Shown here: in pieces, positions 1 to 7,965 of the stretch
Layout: each line of letters starts with the position of its first letter
How positions within the stretch are numbered: position 1 is the first letter of the stretch
The notes under the pieces: model-generated
Seen by the model: the letters and a program-made list of their open reading frames with translations, nothing else
What the model was told of the DNA's origin: nothing
Databases searched by the model: none
Assembly (NCBI GenBank): GCA_032127875.1
Contig: JAQBHI010000046.1
Location: 34,819 to 98,818, forward strand
DNA: 64,000 nucleotides
Reading direction: 5' to 3'
DNA from: CADEEV01 sp032127875
GTDB taxonomy: Bacteria > Acidobacteriota > Vicinamibacteria > Fen-336
Made by a program: the position numbers and the translations under genes

Positions 1-19
1 CGGCGCAGCGTCACTAGTT

Positions 20-122
20 CGGGGCGGTACGGGGAACCCATGCACCCCCGCGCCCTTCGGGCTTGCCCCCAGTCGCTCCGCGGCCGAGTAAATCGGGCGC
101 CGCGCTGCTGCGCGGCCCTGGG
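20..122 (-). repeat. Intergenic structured repeat, copy 1
   Basis: Reverse-oriented copy of the family described in the findings. Read on the minus strand it has stem I at 80-100 (GCGCCCG, loop ATTTACT, CGGCCGC, one mismatch), then a G-run, a CCCGAAGGG hairpin, and a G-run to C-run hairpin ending near 20. The first 17 bases of the window may be the tail of an upstream plus-strand gene ending in TAG at 15-17, but this cannot be shown. Confidence 0.75.
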
Positions 123-159
123 CCGACGGGACCATGCACCGCCCGCGCGCGCCGCGCAC

Positions 160-165
160 TAAGCT
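160..165 (+). promoter_or_regulatory. TA-box (-10 like) for the zinc-ribbon gene
   Basis: TAAGCT ends 7 nt before the ATG at 173, with no Shine-Dalgarno sequence between. This spacing matches leaderless transcription and is the reason for preferring the start at 173 over the upstream ATG at 134. Confidence 0.4.
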
Positions 166-172
166 ATTGCGG

Positions 173-913
173 ATGGCTGTGCCTGAGCCGTGGGACTGTC
201 CGATCTGCCTGCGGCGGGTGCCGGCCAAGGTGGCCGAGTGCTACTGCGGCGAGAAGCGCGCCGCTGGGGCAGGGAGCAAGGCGGGGTCGGGCGAGGGAGT
301 GAGCGCGCTCGGCATCGGTATGGCCGTGCTGCTGCTCGCGGGTGGTGCCGCCGCCTACCTTCGGCAGAGGGCGAGCGTGCCGCCGCCCTTGCCGGAGGCC
401 GCCACCACGACCCCACGGCCTGCCCCGTCTGGAGGCTCCGCAGCGGCGCCCAGCGTCTCGACGGTTCCCGCCGCGTGGAAGGCGCTCGCCATCGAAGCGA
501 CGCCGAGTCCGTCCGCTCCGGCCCCCGTCGTGACGCAGCCGGGCGCTGTGCCTGGGTCACCCACGCCGACGCCGTCAGATTCGATCGATGCGCAGCGCGA
601 GAAGGGCCTCGCGGCCTTCGAGGCGACGCTCACGAGCCTGGATGCGCGGGCCGCCGAATTCCGCGAGAAGCTGCGCCGCTACGACGACCAGTGCGCGAGC
701 GCCAGCACGCATGTCGTCGGTTGCGACTCGTTCCGTTCTGAGATCGCTTCACTCGCCCGCGAGATTGCCTCCGGAGTCGAAAACGCGGAGGAACAGGCGC
801 GTCGCTCGTGGGTCGATCCGGGTCGCCAGCGCGAGAGTCGCGAACGCCACGGCCTCGACGACGACGCGATTCGCGATTTGCTGAAGTCCGCCTCGGAAGC
901 GCAGAAGCGCTAG
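173..913 (+). CDS. Zinc-ribbon, single-pass membrane protein of unknown function
   Basis: A predicted 246-residue protein. The N-terminus carries a compact cysteine knuckle (C9, C12, C23, C25) that looks like a rubredoxin-like or zinc-ribbon site. A Gly/Ser linker follows, then one hydrophobic segment at about residues 43-64. After that come a Pro/Ala/Thr-rich region of about 90 residues and a charged helical C-terminal third with probable coiled-coil character. The layout suggests a cytoplasmic metal-binding head, a membrane anchor and an extracytoplasmic stalk. No enzymatic motif is visible and I do not recognise the family. It ends 6 nt from the convergent stop of the next gene. An in-frame ATG at 134 would add 13 Arg/Pro-rich residues and overlaps the flank of the repeat, so it is disfavoured. 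Confidence 0.65.
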   Translation: MAVPEPWDCPICLRRVPAKVAECYCGEKRAAGAGSKAGSGEGVSALGIGMAVLLLAGGAAAYLRQRASVPPPLPEAATTTPRPAPSGGSAAAPSVSTVPAAWKALAIEATPSPSAPAPVVTQPGAVPGSPTPTPSDSIDAQREKGLAAFEATLTSLDARAAEFREKLRRYDDQCASASTHVVGCDSFRSEIASLAREIASGVENAEEQARRSWVDPGRQRESRERHGLDDDAIRDLLKSASEAQKR

Positions 914-919
914 GATTGG

Positions 920-1585
920 CTAGCTGGCGGCGGCCTCGTAGCGCCGTTTGGCGTCGAGGAAGACCTGCAGCAGGCGTTGGCGCTCGGCGCTGACGCCGCG
1001 GATGGCGGCGTCGGCAGAGCCGGTGTCACGCGCGTTCAGCACCAGGTCGGCGAGGCATGCCCAGGCCTGGGTGCCGTCAGCGGTCTTGAACTCGTCGCCC
1101 ACCAGGATCACGAACACCCGCCGCCGTGCTTCGGGGTTGAGGCGGTTCAGGCGCTGGTAGAGGCTTTCGCCCTTCGCGACCGAGCCCGCGACGCGATTGG
1201 TCACGACCAGGTCGTAGACGCCCTGCTCGATCATGCGTGCGCCTTCGGCGGGGTCGTCGAGCGTTTCGACCTGCTGGCCCTGGCGCGTGAGGGTCAGCGT
1301 GATGGCCGCCGCCTGGGTCTTGTCCGCGAGCGAAACCAGGGCCCTGCCGCCAGCCGCGCCGCCCTCGCTTGCCGACATCTCGCGGCGGATCTGGGCCATC
1401 ATCTGCGCCCGCAACTCGTCCTCGGCTGAGGCCGACTGCGCAGAAGCGGGGGCCACTTCGCCGCCCTTTCCGGGAAACTTGACGAGCGTAGCGCACTTCG
1501 GGCACTTCACCTGGAAGGCGCGGTCGGGGACCTTGGCGTCGTCGATCGCGATCTTGTTACCGCACTGCGAACAATTGCCCTGCAC
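920..1585 (-). CDS. MJ0042-type zinc ribbon protein with degenerate receiver-like domain
   Basis: The GTG start at 1585 lies 4 nt after the stop of the pilT-like gene, so the two are probably co-transcribed. The 221-residue protein begins with a zinc ribbon of MJ0042 type (C5-x2-C8, then C28-x2-C31), a fold often found at the N-terminus of regulatory proteins in Acidobacteriota and Myxococcota. A linker of about 60 residues follows. The C-terminal 110 residues resemble a CheY-like receiver (alternating hydrophobic strands, LVVTNRV where a phosphoacceptor strand would be LVVxD), but the acceptor Asp is absent. I read it as a pseudo-receiver or adaptor working with the pilus ATPase. The zinc ribbon is well supported. 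The receiver relationship is inferred from pattern only. Confidence 0.75.
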   Translation of the reverse strand: MQGNCSQCGNKIAIDDAKVPDRAFQVKCPKCATLVKFPGKGGEVAPASAQSASAEDELRAQMMAQIRREMSASEGGAAGGRALVSLADKTQAAAITLTLTRQGQQVETLDDPAEGARMIEQGVYDLVVTNRVAGSVAKGESLYQRLNRLNPEARRRVFVILVGDEFKTADGTQAWACLADLVLNARDTGSADAAIRGVSAERQRLLQVFLDAKRRYEAAAS

Positions 1586-1589
1586 GCGC

Positions 1590-2777
1590 TTACCTCTCGA
1601 TCAGGTCGTCCATGTCGGACTTGGGCTGAGCCTTCCTGGCGGGCGCTTCCTCTTTGGCCTTGATCGAAGGCCCGGCGTCGGCGCCGCTCTGCGTCTCCAG
1701 CTTGAGCTGGAGGTTGGTCCGGTTGGTCGCGTAGGAAAGCGCCACGTCCTTGTCGATGACGCCGGCGCCGATCAGTCGCTCCAGCTCCCAGTCGAAGCTC
1801 TGCATGCCTTCCAGAACGCCGTCCTCCATCGCATCCAGCAGGCTCTTGCCCTCGCGCTCGCCCTCCTGGACGTATTCCTTGGTGCGCGATGTGGAGCGCA
1901 GCACCTCGCACACTGCGACGCGCCCACCACCCAGCTTCGGGACCAGGCGCTGCGAGACGATCCACTTGAACGACTGCGAGAAGCGAGTGCGGACCTGGCG
2001 CTCCTCGTTCTTCGGGAACACGCCCACGATGCGGTCGATGGTCTTGGCAGCGTCGATCGTGTGCAGCGTCGAGAGCACCAGGTGGCCGGTCTCCGAGGCT
2101 TCGAGCGCGATCGAGATCGTCTCCACGTCGCGCATCTCACCGACCAGGATCACCTTCGGCGCCTGGCGCAGCGCGGCACGCAGCGCCAGCGCGAAGGTCT
2201 GCGTGTCGGCGCCCACCTCGCGCTGATTGAGGGTGGCCAGCTGGTGCGGATGCAGGTATTCGATGGGGTCTTCGATGGTGATGATGTGAATGGCCTTTTC
2301 GCGGTTGATCTTGTTGATGATTGCCGCCAGGCTGGTCGACTTGCCGGAACCGGTCGGCCCGGTCACCAGCACGATGCCATTGCGCTCGTTGCCGACATCG
2401 TTGAGCGCCGTGGGCAGCCCCAGCTCCTCAACGGTGGGGATCTTGTTCGGGATCACGCGCAGCACGATCGAGTAACTGCCACGCTGGGCGAAGACGTTGA
2501 CGCGGAAACGGGTGCGCCGCGCCAGGCTATAGGAGAGGTCTACCGACCCCGTCTTCACCAGCTTCTCGGCCAGGTCGCGCTTGTTCGCGAGCAGCCGCAT
2601 CGCGATCAGCTCGGTCTGGTACGGCAGCAGCCGCTCGATGCCTGCGTAGGGAACGGAGCGCAGGGCGCCATCGACCTCGACCTGGGGCGGGCGCCCGACC
2701 GAAAGATTCAGGTCCGAAATGCCCGGCGCGGCATCCAGCATCGTCTCGAGCAGGGGATCGAGATCGAAGTAGGGCAT
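1590..2777 (-). CDS. pilT: Type IV pilus retraction ATPase, PilT/PilU family
   Basis: A hexameric secretion-type ATPase that powers pilus retraction at the cytoplasmic face of the inner membrane. At 395 residues it is the usual family length. The N-terminal PAS-like domain includes a short SDLNLS-like stretch typical of PilT. It is followed by Walker A (GPTGSGKST), an Asp box (ITIEDPIEYLH), Walker B with the PilT signature GEMRD, and the HLVLSTLHT motif. The C-terminal segment lacks the AIRNLIRE motif of canonical PilT, which fits a PilU-like or PilT2 paralogue. The ATG at 2777 is chosen because GGAGG lies 9 nt upstream. A longer reading frame to 2813 has no such site. The gene is divergent from the PPK2 pair, and other pilus genes are not in the window. 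Confidence 0.92.
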   Translation of the reverse strand: MPYFDLDPLLETMLDAAPGISDLNLSVGRPPQVEVDGALRSVPYAGIERLLPYQTELIAMRLLANKRDLAEKLVKTGSVDLSYSLARRTRFRVNVFAQRGSYSIVLRVIPNKIPTVEELGLPTALNDVGNERNGIVLVTGPTGSGKSTSLAAIINKINREKAIHIITIEDPIEYLHPHQLATLNQREVGADTQTFALALRAALRQAPKVILVGEMRDVETISIALEASETGHLVLSTLHTIDAAKTIDRIVGVFPKNEERQVRTRFSQSFKWIVSQRLVPKLGGGRVAVCEVLRSTSRTKEYVQEGEREGKSLLDAMEDGVLEGMQSFDWELERLIGAGVIDKDVALSYATNRTNLQLKLETQSGADAGPSIKAKEEAPARKAQPKSDMDDLIER

Positions 2778-2801
2778 TGGCAAGGACCTCCGAGGATCGG
2801 G

Positions 2802-2807
2802 ATGATA
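2802..2807 (-). promoter_or_regulatory. -10 like box for the pilT operon
   Basis: Minus-strand TATCAT, 24 nt upstream of the pilT ATG. A plus-strand TGC-TATGCT (TATGCT at 2824-2829) sits close by for the divergent PPK2 genes, so about 80 bp serve both directions. Confidence 0.4.
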
Positions 2808-2857
2808 CCCCAAACCGGCATGCTATGCTTCGCGCGATTTCTTCGCCGGAAGGCCCC

Positions 2858-3709
2858 ATGCTCGAGACCGCGGACCTCTCGCGGAGCGTTTCCCGCGAGC
2901 GCTATCGGCGCGAGTTTCCGCCGCTCCAGGAGCGGCTGCGGCAGCTCCAATACGCACTCAAGGATGCCGAGATCCCGACACTCGTGGTGTTCGAGGGCTG
3001 GGATGCGGCGGGCAAGAGCAGCGTGATCCAGCGGCTCACCGAGAAGCTGGACCCGCGCGCCTTCCGGCACTCGCCCGGCTCCCCACCCTCCGAGCTCGAG
3101 CGGCGCTATCATTTCCTCTGGCGCTATCAGATGCAGCTGCCCGAAGACGGCCAGATGGCCTTCTTCGACCACTCCTGGTTCAGCCGCGTGCTCGTCGAAC
3201 GCGTCGAGAAACTCACGCCCAAGAGGCAGTGGAGGCTCGCCTTCGCCCAGATCAACGAGTTCGAACGCTGGCTCGCCGCCGACGGGCAGTTGCTCGTGAA
3301 GTTCTTCCTGCACATCTCGAAGTCGGAACAAAAAAAGCGGCTCAAGAGGATGGAGAAGGACGAGGTCGAGCACTGGAAAGTGCAGAAGGAGGACTGGCGG
3401 CGCAACCGCCACTACGACGAGTGGCGAGAGGCGATCGAGGAGATGCTCGCCAAGACACACTCGCCGCACGCGCCCTGGAGCGTGGTCGCGGCCGCCGATT
3501 TCCGCTGGCTTCGCCTTCAGGTCTTCGGAACCCTGGTCGCGCGCATGGAGGAAGCGCTGCGCCGGCGTCAATCCGCGCCGGCCGACGTGAGCCGCTCGCT
3601 GCTGGCACGAGCGGCGACGCGCGCCGCGCGGGAGAAGCGCGCGGCGGAAGAGCGCGAGCTCGTCGAGGCCACGGCCCGTGACGCCGGCTTGCCGCTGGAC
3701 GAAGCCTGA
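2858..3709 (+). CDS. PPK2-family polyphosphate phosphotransferase, first (N-domain-like) subunit
   Basis: Polyphosphate kinase 2 domain of 283 residues, a family that transfers phosphate between polyphosphate and nucleotides. Walker A is FEGWDAAGKSS at residues 45-55. The second conserved motif reads FDHSWFSRVLVERV, so the usual Arg of the W/F-D/N-R-S motif is His here. A basic lid region (KKRLKRMEKDEVEHWKV) and a C-terminal PW-x-VV-x-A element follow. GGAAGG lies 4 nt before the ATG at 2858. Its TGA overlaps the ATG of the next PPK2 gene by one base. In many bacteria these two domains are fused in one polyphosphate:AMP phosphotransferase of about 500 residues, where this half would be the N-terminal domain. 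The altered motif makes reduced catalysis plausible. Confidence 0.88.
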   Translation: MLETADLSRSVSRERYRREFPPLQERLRQLQYALKDAEIPTLVVFEGWDAAGKSSVIQRLTEKLDPRAFRHSPGSPPSELERRYHFLWRYQMQLPEDGQMAFFDHSWFSRVLVERVEKLTPKRQWRLAFAQINEFERWLAADGQLLVKFFLHISKSEQKKRLKRMEKDEVEHWKVQKEDWRRNRHYDEWREAIEEMLAKTHSPHAPWSVVAAADFRWLRLQVFGTLVARMEEALRRRQSAPADVSRSLLARAATRAAREKRAAEERELVEATARDAGLPLDEA

Positions 3710-4416
3710 TGCTCGCGCAGCTCGATCTTCGCAGGAAGCTCGGCGAGAAGGCGTATCGGAAGAACGTCGGGGAACAGCAACTCAGGCTGCGGCGGCTCCA
3801 CTTCCGAATGTACGAAAGCCAGCTGCCGTGCCTCGCGCTGTTCGAAGGCTGGGATGCCGCAGGCAAGGGTGGCGCGATCAAGCGCATCACCGAGACACTC
3901 GAACCACGGGGCTACACGGTGTCCTCCTTCGCCGGCCCCCGCGGCGAGGAGAAGACCCATCATTATCAATGGCGCTTCTGGCGTGCCCTGCCGCGCACGG
4001 GCCACCTCGGTATCTGGGACCGCTCCCACTACGGCCGGGTCCTGGTGGAGCGGGTCGAGGGCTTTTGCTCCGAGACCGAGTGGCGGCGGGCGTATTCCGA
4101 GATCAACGAGTTCGAGGCTCAGCAGGCCTCGCTCGGGATGGCGATCGCGAAGTTCTGGCTGCACGTCTCGAAGGAAGAGCAGCTGCGCCGCTTCAAGGCG
4201 CGCGAGCGCGACCCGTTCCGCTCCTACAAGCTGACCGAAGAGGATTGGCGCAACCGTGCCCGCTGGGGCGAATACCAAGCCGCGGTCGAGGACATGCTCG
4301 CGCACACCTCGACCCGGGACGCGCCGTGGACCGTGATCGAGGCCGACGACAAGTACTGGGCGCGGGTCAAGGTGCTGCGCACGCTGGCCGACGCGATCGA
4401 GAAGGCGCTAAGTTAG
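3709..4416 (+). CDS. PPK2-family polyphosphate phosphotransferase, second (C-domain-like) subunit
   Basis: A 235-residue PPK2 domain with intact motifs: Walker A FEGWDAAGKGG at about 45-55, the canonical WDRSHYGRVLVERV, a lid with KARERDPF, and the terminal DAPWTVIEADDKYWARVKVL segment. It matches the catalytic C-terminal half of tandem-domain polyphosphate:AMP phosphotransferases. The first base of its ATG is the last base of the preceding TGA, which points to coupled translation and equal amounts of the two halves. The 3' end is overlapped by a convergent reading frame on the other strand. Class (AMP or ADP phosphorylating) cannot be fixed without modelling, though the split-tandem arrangement favours AMP. 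Confidence 0.9.
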   Translation: MLAQLDLRRKLGEKAYRKNVGEQQLRLRRLHFRMYESQLPCLALFEGWDAAGKGGAIKRITETLEPRGYTVSSFAGPRGEEKTHHYQWRFWRALPRTGHLGIWDRSHYGRVLVERVEGFCSETEWRRAYSEINEFEAQQASLGMAIAKFWLHVSKEEQLRRFKARERDPFRSYKLTEEDWRNRARWGEYQAAVEDMLAHTSTRDAPWTVIEADDKYWARVKVLRTLADAIEKALS

Positions 4417-4654
4417 GGGCGGGAGGCGCGTCGCAACTCGATGCCGCGCGTCGCAGGCGGGCCAGCAGCTTGCGTACTTCGCTGTCGATCTGCTCGCTGC
4501 CGAGCGACGAGTCGAGGCGCGAGCGCGTAAGAGTGGGCAGCTTCGCGACGTCTTCCGGAAAATCGCACTCGTGAGACCGGCCCACGAGTTGCTCGCGCAG
4601 ACCCAGCGCGCAGACGATCTCGGTGGCGGCCGGCAGCAGCGAGACGATTCTCAA
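4367..4654 (-). pseudogene. Truncated cobalamin-binding (BtuF-like) periplasmic protein
   Basis: The TTG start overlaps the stop of btuD by four bases (TTGA), so it is the last member of the B12 operon. The 95 residues begin RIVSLLPAATEIVCALGL and continue with LVGRSHECDFP and SEQIDSEVRKLL. These match the first 65-70 residues of a separate subfamily of cobalamin-binding proteins (COG0614) that are normally about 280-300 residues long. The match then stops. About 25 Pro/Ser-rich residues follow that look like out-of-frame or antisense sequence, and the frame ends inside the 3' end of the convergent PPK2 gene. I conclude that roughly three quarters of the gene was deleted. It could still be translated, but it lacks the second lobe needed for ligand binding. 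Confidence 0.75.
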
Positions 4655-5433
4655 GGGCCCTCCTCGAAGCTGTACAGCGGCGCGGCCGAGCCGGTCACAG
4701 TGTGTGCTCGGATTCTCACGCCGAAGGCCTGGGCGGCCGCGTCGCTGCCGAGCACCTCTGCGGGGGTGCCTTGGGCCGCGACGCGCCCCTCGGCGATGAG
4801 CAACATGCGTTCGGCCCAACCGGCAGCCCGCGCCAGATCGTGGACGACGGCGAGCACGCTGACCCCGCAGCCGCGCACGCCATCGAGCGCGCGGAACAGC
4901 CTGAGTTGGTGTCCGACGTCGAGATGCGAGGCGGGTTCGTCGAGCAGCAGCACGCGCGGCTCCTGGGCCAGCCCGCGCGCCAGCGCCGCGAGTTGGCGCT
5001 CGCCGGCGGAAAGCGTCGCGAGTCGCCGCCGCGCGAGGTGCGCAATCCCGGTCTGCTCGAGGGCGCGCGCGACGGCCGCGGTGTCGGCCTCGCCCAGTGG
5101 ACGGAAGGCGCCGCAGTGCGGGTAGCGGCCGAGCGTCACACGATCCTCGACCGTGAGCGATCCGGGGGCCTGTTCGTCCGGGGCCACCAGCGCGACCATC
5201 CGTGCCAGAGCATCGCGTGGCCACTGCGCGAGCGGGCGGCCTTCCAGCGTCACGGAGCCGGAGTCGATCGGAAGCAGGCCAGCGAGCACACGTACCAGCG
5301 TCGACTTGCCCGCGGCGTTGGGGCCCACGATGGCGAGCGCCTCGCCGACCCGCAGCGCCAGGCTCACGTCGAGAAGCACGCCCCGGCCCGCACGTGTCGC
5401 GCAGACGCTGTGGGCGAGCAGCCGCTCGGTCAC
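4651..5433 (-). CDS. btuD: Vitamin B12 ABC transporter ATPase BtuD
   Basis: A 260-residue ABC ATPase of the FepC/BtuD class that energises uptake through the BtuC channel. Visible motifs are Walker A GPNAAGKSTL, Q/D-loop region VALVAPDEQ, signature LSAGERQ (LSGGQ-like), Walker B VLLLDEPASHLD and switch His in VVHDL. The GTG start is fixed by a four-base overlap (GTGA) with the end of btuC. A substrate other than cobalamin (siderophore or haem) would be possible from the protein alone, but the riboswitch and the BtuB-type receptor in the same operon support B12. Confidence 0.93.
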   Translation of the reverse strand: MTERLLAHSVCATRAGRGVLLDVSLALRVGEALAIVGPNAAGKSTLVRVLAGLLPIDSGSVTLEGRPLAQWPRDALARMVALVAPDEQAPGSLTVEDRVTLGRYPHCGAFRPLGEADTAAVARALEQTGIAHLARRRLATLSAGERQLAALARGLAQEPRVLLLDEPASHLDVGHQLRLFRALDGVRGCGVSVLAVVHDLARAAGWAERMLLIAEGRVAAQGTPAEVLGSDAAAQAFGVRIRAHTVTGSAAPLYSFEEGP

Positions 5434-6458
5434 GAGCGGCCCTCGTGCGAGCGCAGCGCCAGCAGGAAATACGGCGCACCGATGAAGGCGGTCAGCGAGC
5501 CGAGCGGCAGGTCGAGGCTGCTCGAGAGCGTTCGGGCCGCGAGATCGGCCAGGACGACGAGCAGGGCGCCGCCGAGAAACGAGGCCGGCAGCAAGTGTCG
5601 AGACAGCGGCCCGACGCGCGGCCTGAGGGCGTGGGGCGCCATCAGTCCGACGAACGGCACCGAGCCAGCGACGGCAGTCGCCGCTCCGGCGACCAGCGAC
5701 GCGAGCGCGAACAGCACGAGCCGCGTTGCGTGAACGCGCAGGCCCAGCGAGGCGGCCTCCAGCTCGCCGAGCGAGAGCACGTCGAGCGCCCTCGAGAGCA
5801 GGAGCAGCAACGCGCAGCCCGTGAGAATGAAGCCTGCGGCCAGCTGCAGATGGCTCCAACTCCGGGCCTCGAGGCCGCCCGCTAGCCAGAACAGCACCGT
5901 CTTGACGCGAAACTCTTCGGTGGCGACGAGCAGCATCGCCATGCCGGCGCTGGCGAGGGCCGAGACCGCGAGCCCGGTGAGGATGAGGCCATGGAGCGTG
6001 GGCCGGCCCGAGCCATGGGCGAGCGCGTAGACGAGCAGGACCGCGGCCATGGCCCCGGCGAATGCCGCCAGCGGCAAGGCGAAGAACAGGCTCGTGGCCC
6101 AACCGAGGTGGACCGCGATCACGGCGCCCAGACCCGCGCCCGCGCTTACGCCGAGCAGGCCGGCATCCGCCATCGGGTTGCGGAAGATCGCCTGGAGGCA
6201 GGCGCCGACGACCGCGAGGCCGCCACCGACGAGCGCCGCGATCAGCACCCGGGGCAGCCTTACCGACCACAGGATCGCCTCGCCGGCGGGCGAAAGCGTC
6301 CCTGCGCCGAGTGGCAGACCTGCGCGAGTGGCGATCGAGCCGAGCACGCCATGCAGAGGCAGCGAGACACTGCCGACCGCCACCGCGGCGGCCATCGCGA
6401 GGGCGAGCGCGAGGCCGAGCCCCAGGAAGACAGCACGCCGTCGGCGAGCCTCGGTCAC
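5430..6458 (-). CDS. btuC: Vitamin B12 ABC transporter permease BtuC (FecCD family)
   Basis: Inner-membrane permease of 342 residues with about ten hydrophobic segments. FecCD-family landmarks are RLPRVLIAALVGGGLAVVG near residue 65, the NPMADAGLLGVSAGAGLGA loop, and the GSVPFVGLMAPHALRP segment followed by DLAARTL near the C-terminus. The GTG start at 6458 overlaps the stop of btuF by four bases. Two copies with two BtuD subunits should form the channel that receives cobalamin from BtuF. The longer open frame upstream to 6800 is only the shadow of btuF and is not used. Confidence 0.93.
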   Translation of the reverse strand: MTEARRRRAVFLGLGLALALAMAAAVAVGSVSLPLHGVLGSIATRAGLPLGAGTLSPAGEAILWSVRLPRVLIAALVGGGLAVVGACLQAIFRNPMADAGLLGVSAGAGLGAVIAVHLGWATSLFFALPLAAFAGAMAAVLLVYALAHGSGRPTLHGLILTGLAVSALASAGMAMLLVATEEFRVKTVLFWLAGGLEARSWSHLQLAAGFILTGCALLLLLSRALDVLSLGELEAASLGLRVHATRLVLFALASLVAGAATAVAGSVPFVGLMAPHALRPRVGPLSRHLLPASFLGGALLVVLADLAARTLSSSLDLPLGSLTAFIGAPYFLLALRSHEGRS

Positions 6459-7297
6459 GGCGGCGCCGGCATCCGGTCCGGGTGGAGTCGCGCCGCCAGC
6501 CACACGCAGCCGTCGGCCGTGTACTGGCTGAGCGCCACGAGCAGCTTGTTCGGCATGACCACGATGCGCCCCTCGCGCACCGCGCGCACGTCCTTGAGCA
6601 GCGGGTGCTCCGTGAGCGCCTCGACCGAGCCAGGATAGCGCGCGACCAGGATCACGTCGGGATCGGACATGAAGGCACGCTCGGCTCCCGGCGGCGCGAT
6701 TCCTCTCACGCCAAGCTCGCGCCCCACGCTCAACCCGCCAGCGGCTTCGATCAGCGCGCCGATGCTCGTGTCGGCGCCGGCCGTCATCCCGCCGGACCAA
6801 TACAACACGCGCGGCCGCCGCGCGCCGTGCAGGCGACGCGCGAGCGTGGCGAGCTTCTCGTCGTAGCTGTCGACCAGACGCTGCGCCCGCGCCGGCTCGC
6901 CGACGGCCCGGCCGAGATCGAGGATCGCAAGGCGCACGCCGGAGAGCGAGGCCAGGCCCTGCATCCGGTGCCAGCGCAAGCCCGACCGCTCCAGTAGCCT
7001 CAGAAAATCGGCGTCGGTGTACTCCGAGACGACCACCAGTTCGGGCGTGAGCGCGACCAGCTTCTCCATGTCGGTCTTCTGAAAGCGGAAGGCTCCCGGC
7101 GCGACGCGACCGACCACGTTCGAGGTGTCGGGATCATCGGCCCAGCGCGTGACGCCCACCAGCCGCTCGGGCGGCAGGATCTCGGCGAGCACCTCGTCCG
7201 CGGAAAGATTGATCGAGGCGACGCGCTGCGCGGCGGCGTCGGCGACAAGCCCCGTTGCCGCCGCGAGCGACGCGACGGCGAGCCACAGCCGTTTCAT
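6455..7297 (-). CDS. btuF: Periplasmic cobalamin-binding protein BtuF
   Basis: A 280-residue class III periplasmic binding protein. The N-terminus is a Sec signal peptide (MKRLW, then an Ala/Leu/Val core, probable cleavage after AAAQ). The mature protein starts with RVASINLSADEVLAEILPP, the standard first strand and helix of the family, and includes LTPELVVVSEYTDADFL, a long inter-lobe helix around AVGEPARAQRLVDSY, and DPDVILVARYP. It should collect B12 delivered by BtuB and hand it to BtuCD. Start ATG overlaps the stop of the upstream gene (ATGA). Confidence 0.9.
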   Translation of the reverse strand: MKRLWLAVASLAAATGLVADAAAQRVASINLSADEVLAEILPPERLVGVTRWADDPDTSNVVGRVAPGAFRFQKTDMEKLVALTPELVVVSEYTDADFLRLLERSGLRWHRMQGLASLSGVRLAILDLGRAVGEPARAQRLVDSYDEKLATLARRLHGARRPRVLYWSGGMTAGADTSIGALIEAAGGLSVGRELGVRGIAPPGAERAFMSDPDVILVARYPGSVEALTEHPLLKDVRAVREGRIVVMPNKLLVALSQYTADGCVWLAARLHPDRMPAPP

Positions 7298-7965
7298 GCC
7301 GCGGCCGGCGCCGGCAGCAGATCGGCGAACACGAAGCCGTCACGCGTGACGACGTCGCCAGTGCGGATCGCGAGCGGCTCGCGGAACATCGGGCCCTTCC
7401 ACGCGAAGCTGTGGAACTCGCCGTTCTCGCCGCAGGGATCCACGCCGGCGGGCAGGTCGTCGAGCAAGGCGTGGTCGAACTCCCGGCCGGCGAAGGACTC
7501 GGGCAGCACTCGCGGGTCGATGCAGGTGAGACGCGCCCCGAGGCCGCTCGCGAGCATCTCTTCCGCGAGCGCCCGCGTGGGTCGGCCCCAGAGCGGGAAG
7601 AGCGGCTCGACACCGGTGTCCTTCAGGCGCGCCTCGCGGTAGCGGCGAACGTCCTCAAGAAATAGATCCCCAAAGGCCATCGCCTCGATGCCCTGCGCGC
7701 GCGCCGTCATGAGCACCTGGGCCATGGCGGCTTGGTAGCTTTCGTTGGGGCACGGGTAGGGGATCCGCACCAGCGTCAGCGGCAAGCCGGTGGCCGCAGC
7801 CTGGGCCTCGAGCAGCGAACGGCGCACGGCGTGCATCGCCACGCGGTCGTGGGTCTCGTTGAGGGTGGTCACGAGGCCCACGACCTCCACGTCCTGCCGC
7901 TGGCGCAAAACGTGGAGGGCGAAGGCGCTGTCCTTGCCGCTGCTCCAGGCGAGGAGCGTCTTCAC
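7294..7965 (-). CDS. COG2102 ATP-binding protein (diphthine-ammonia-ligase-like, B12-associated)
   Basis: A 223-residue member of the PP-loop ATP pyrophosphatase group known as DUF71 or COG2102. The signature SSGKDSAFALHVL lies at residues 8-20, with the family motif YPCPNESYQAAM, FGDLFLEDVRRYRE and the terminal GENGEFHSF box. Eukaryotic and archaeal homologues amidate diphthine, but bacteria have no diphthamide. Bacterial members frequently sit in cobalamin transport or salvage operons, as here. The biochemical role is therefore unknown and B12-related chemistry is a guess from context. GTG start at 7965 overlaps the stop of btuB by four bases. Confidence 0.85.
   Translation of the reverse strand: MKTLLAWSSGKDSAFALHVLRQRQDVEVVGLVTTLNETHDRVAMHAVRRSLLEAQAAATGLPLTLVRIPYPCPNESYQAAMAQVLMTARAQGIEAMAFGDLFLEDVRRYREARLKDTGVEPLFPLWGRPTRALAEEMLASGLGARLTCIDPRVLPESFAGREFDHALLDDLPAGVDPCGENGEFHSFAWKGPMFREPLAIRTGDVVTRDGFVFADLLPAPAAA

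Noticed and set aside
1233..3026. A 597-codon open frame on the plus strand opposite pilT
   Set aside because: It is antisense to a gene with clear ATPase motifs and consists of His/Arg/Asp-rich text typical of mirror frames in high-G+C DNA.
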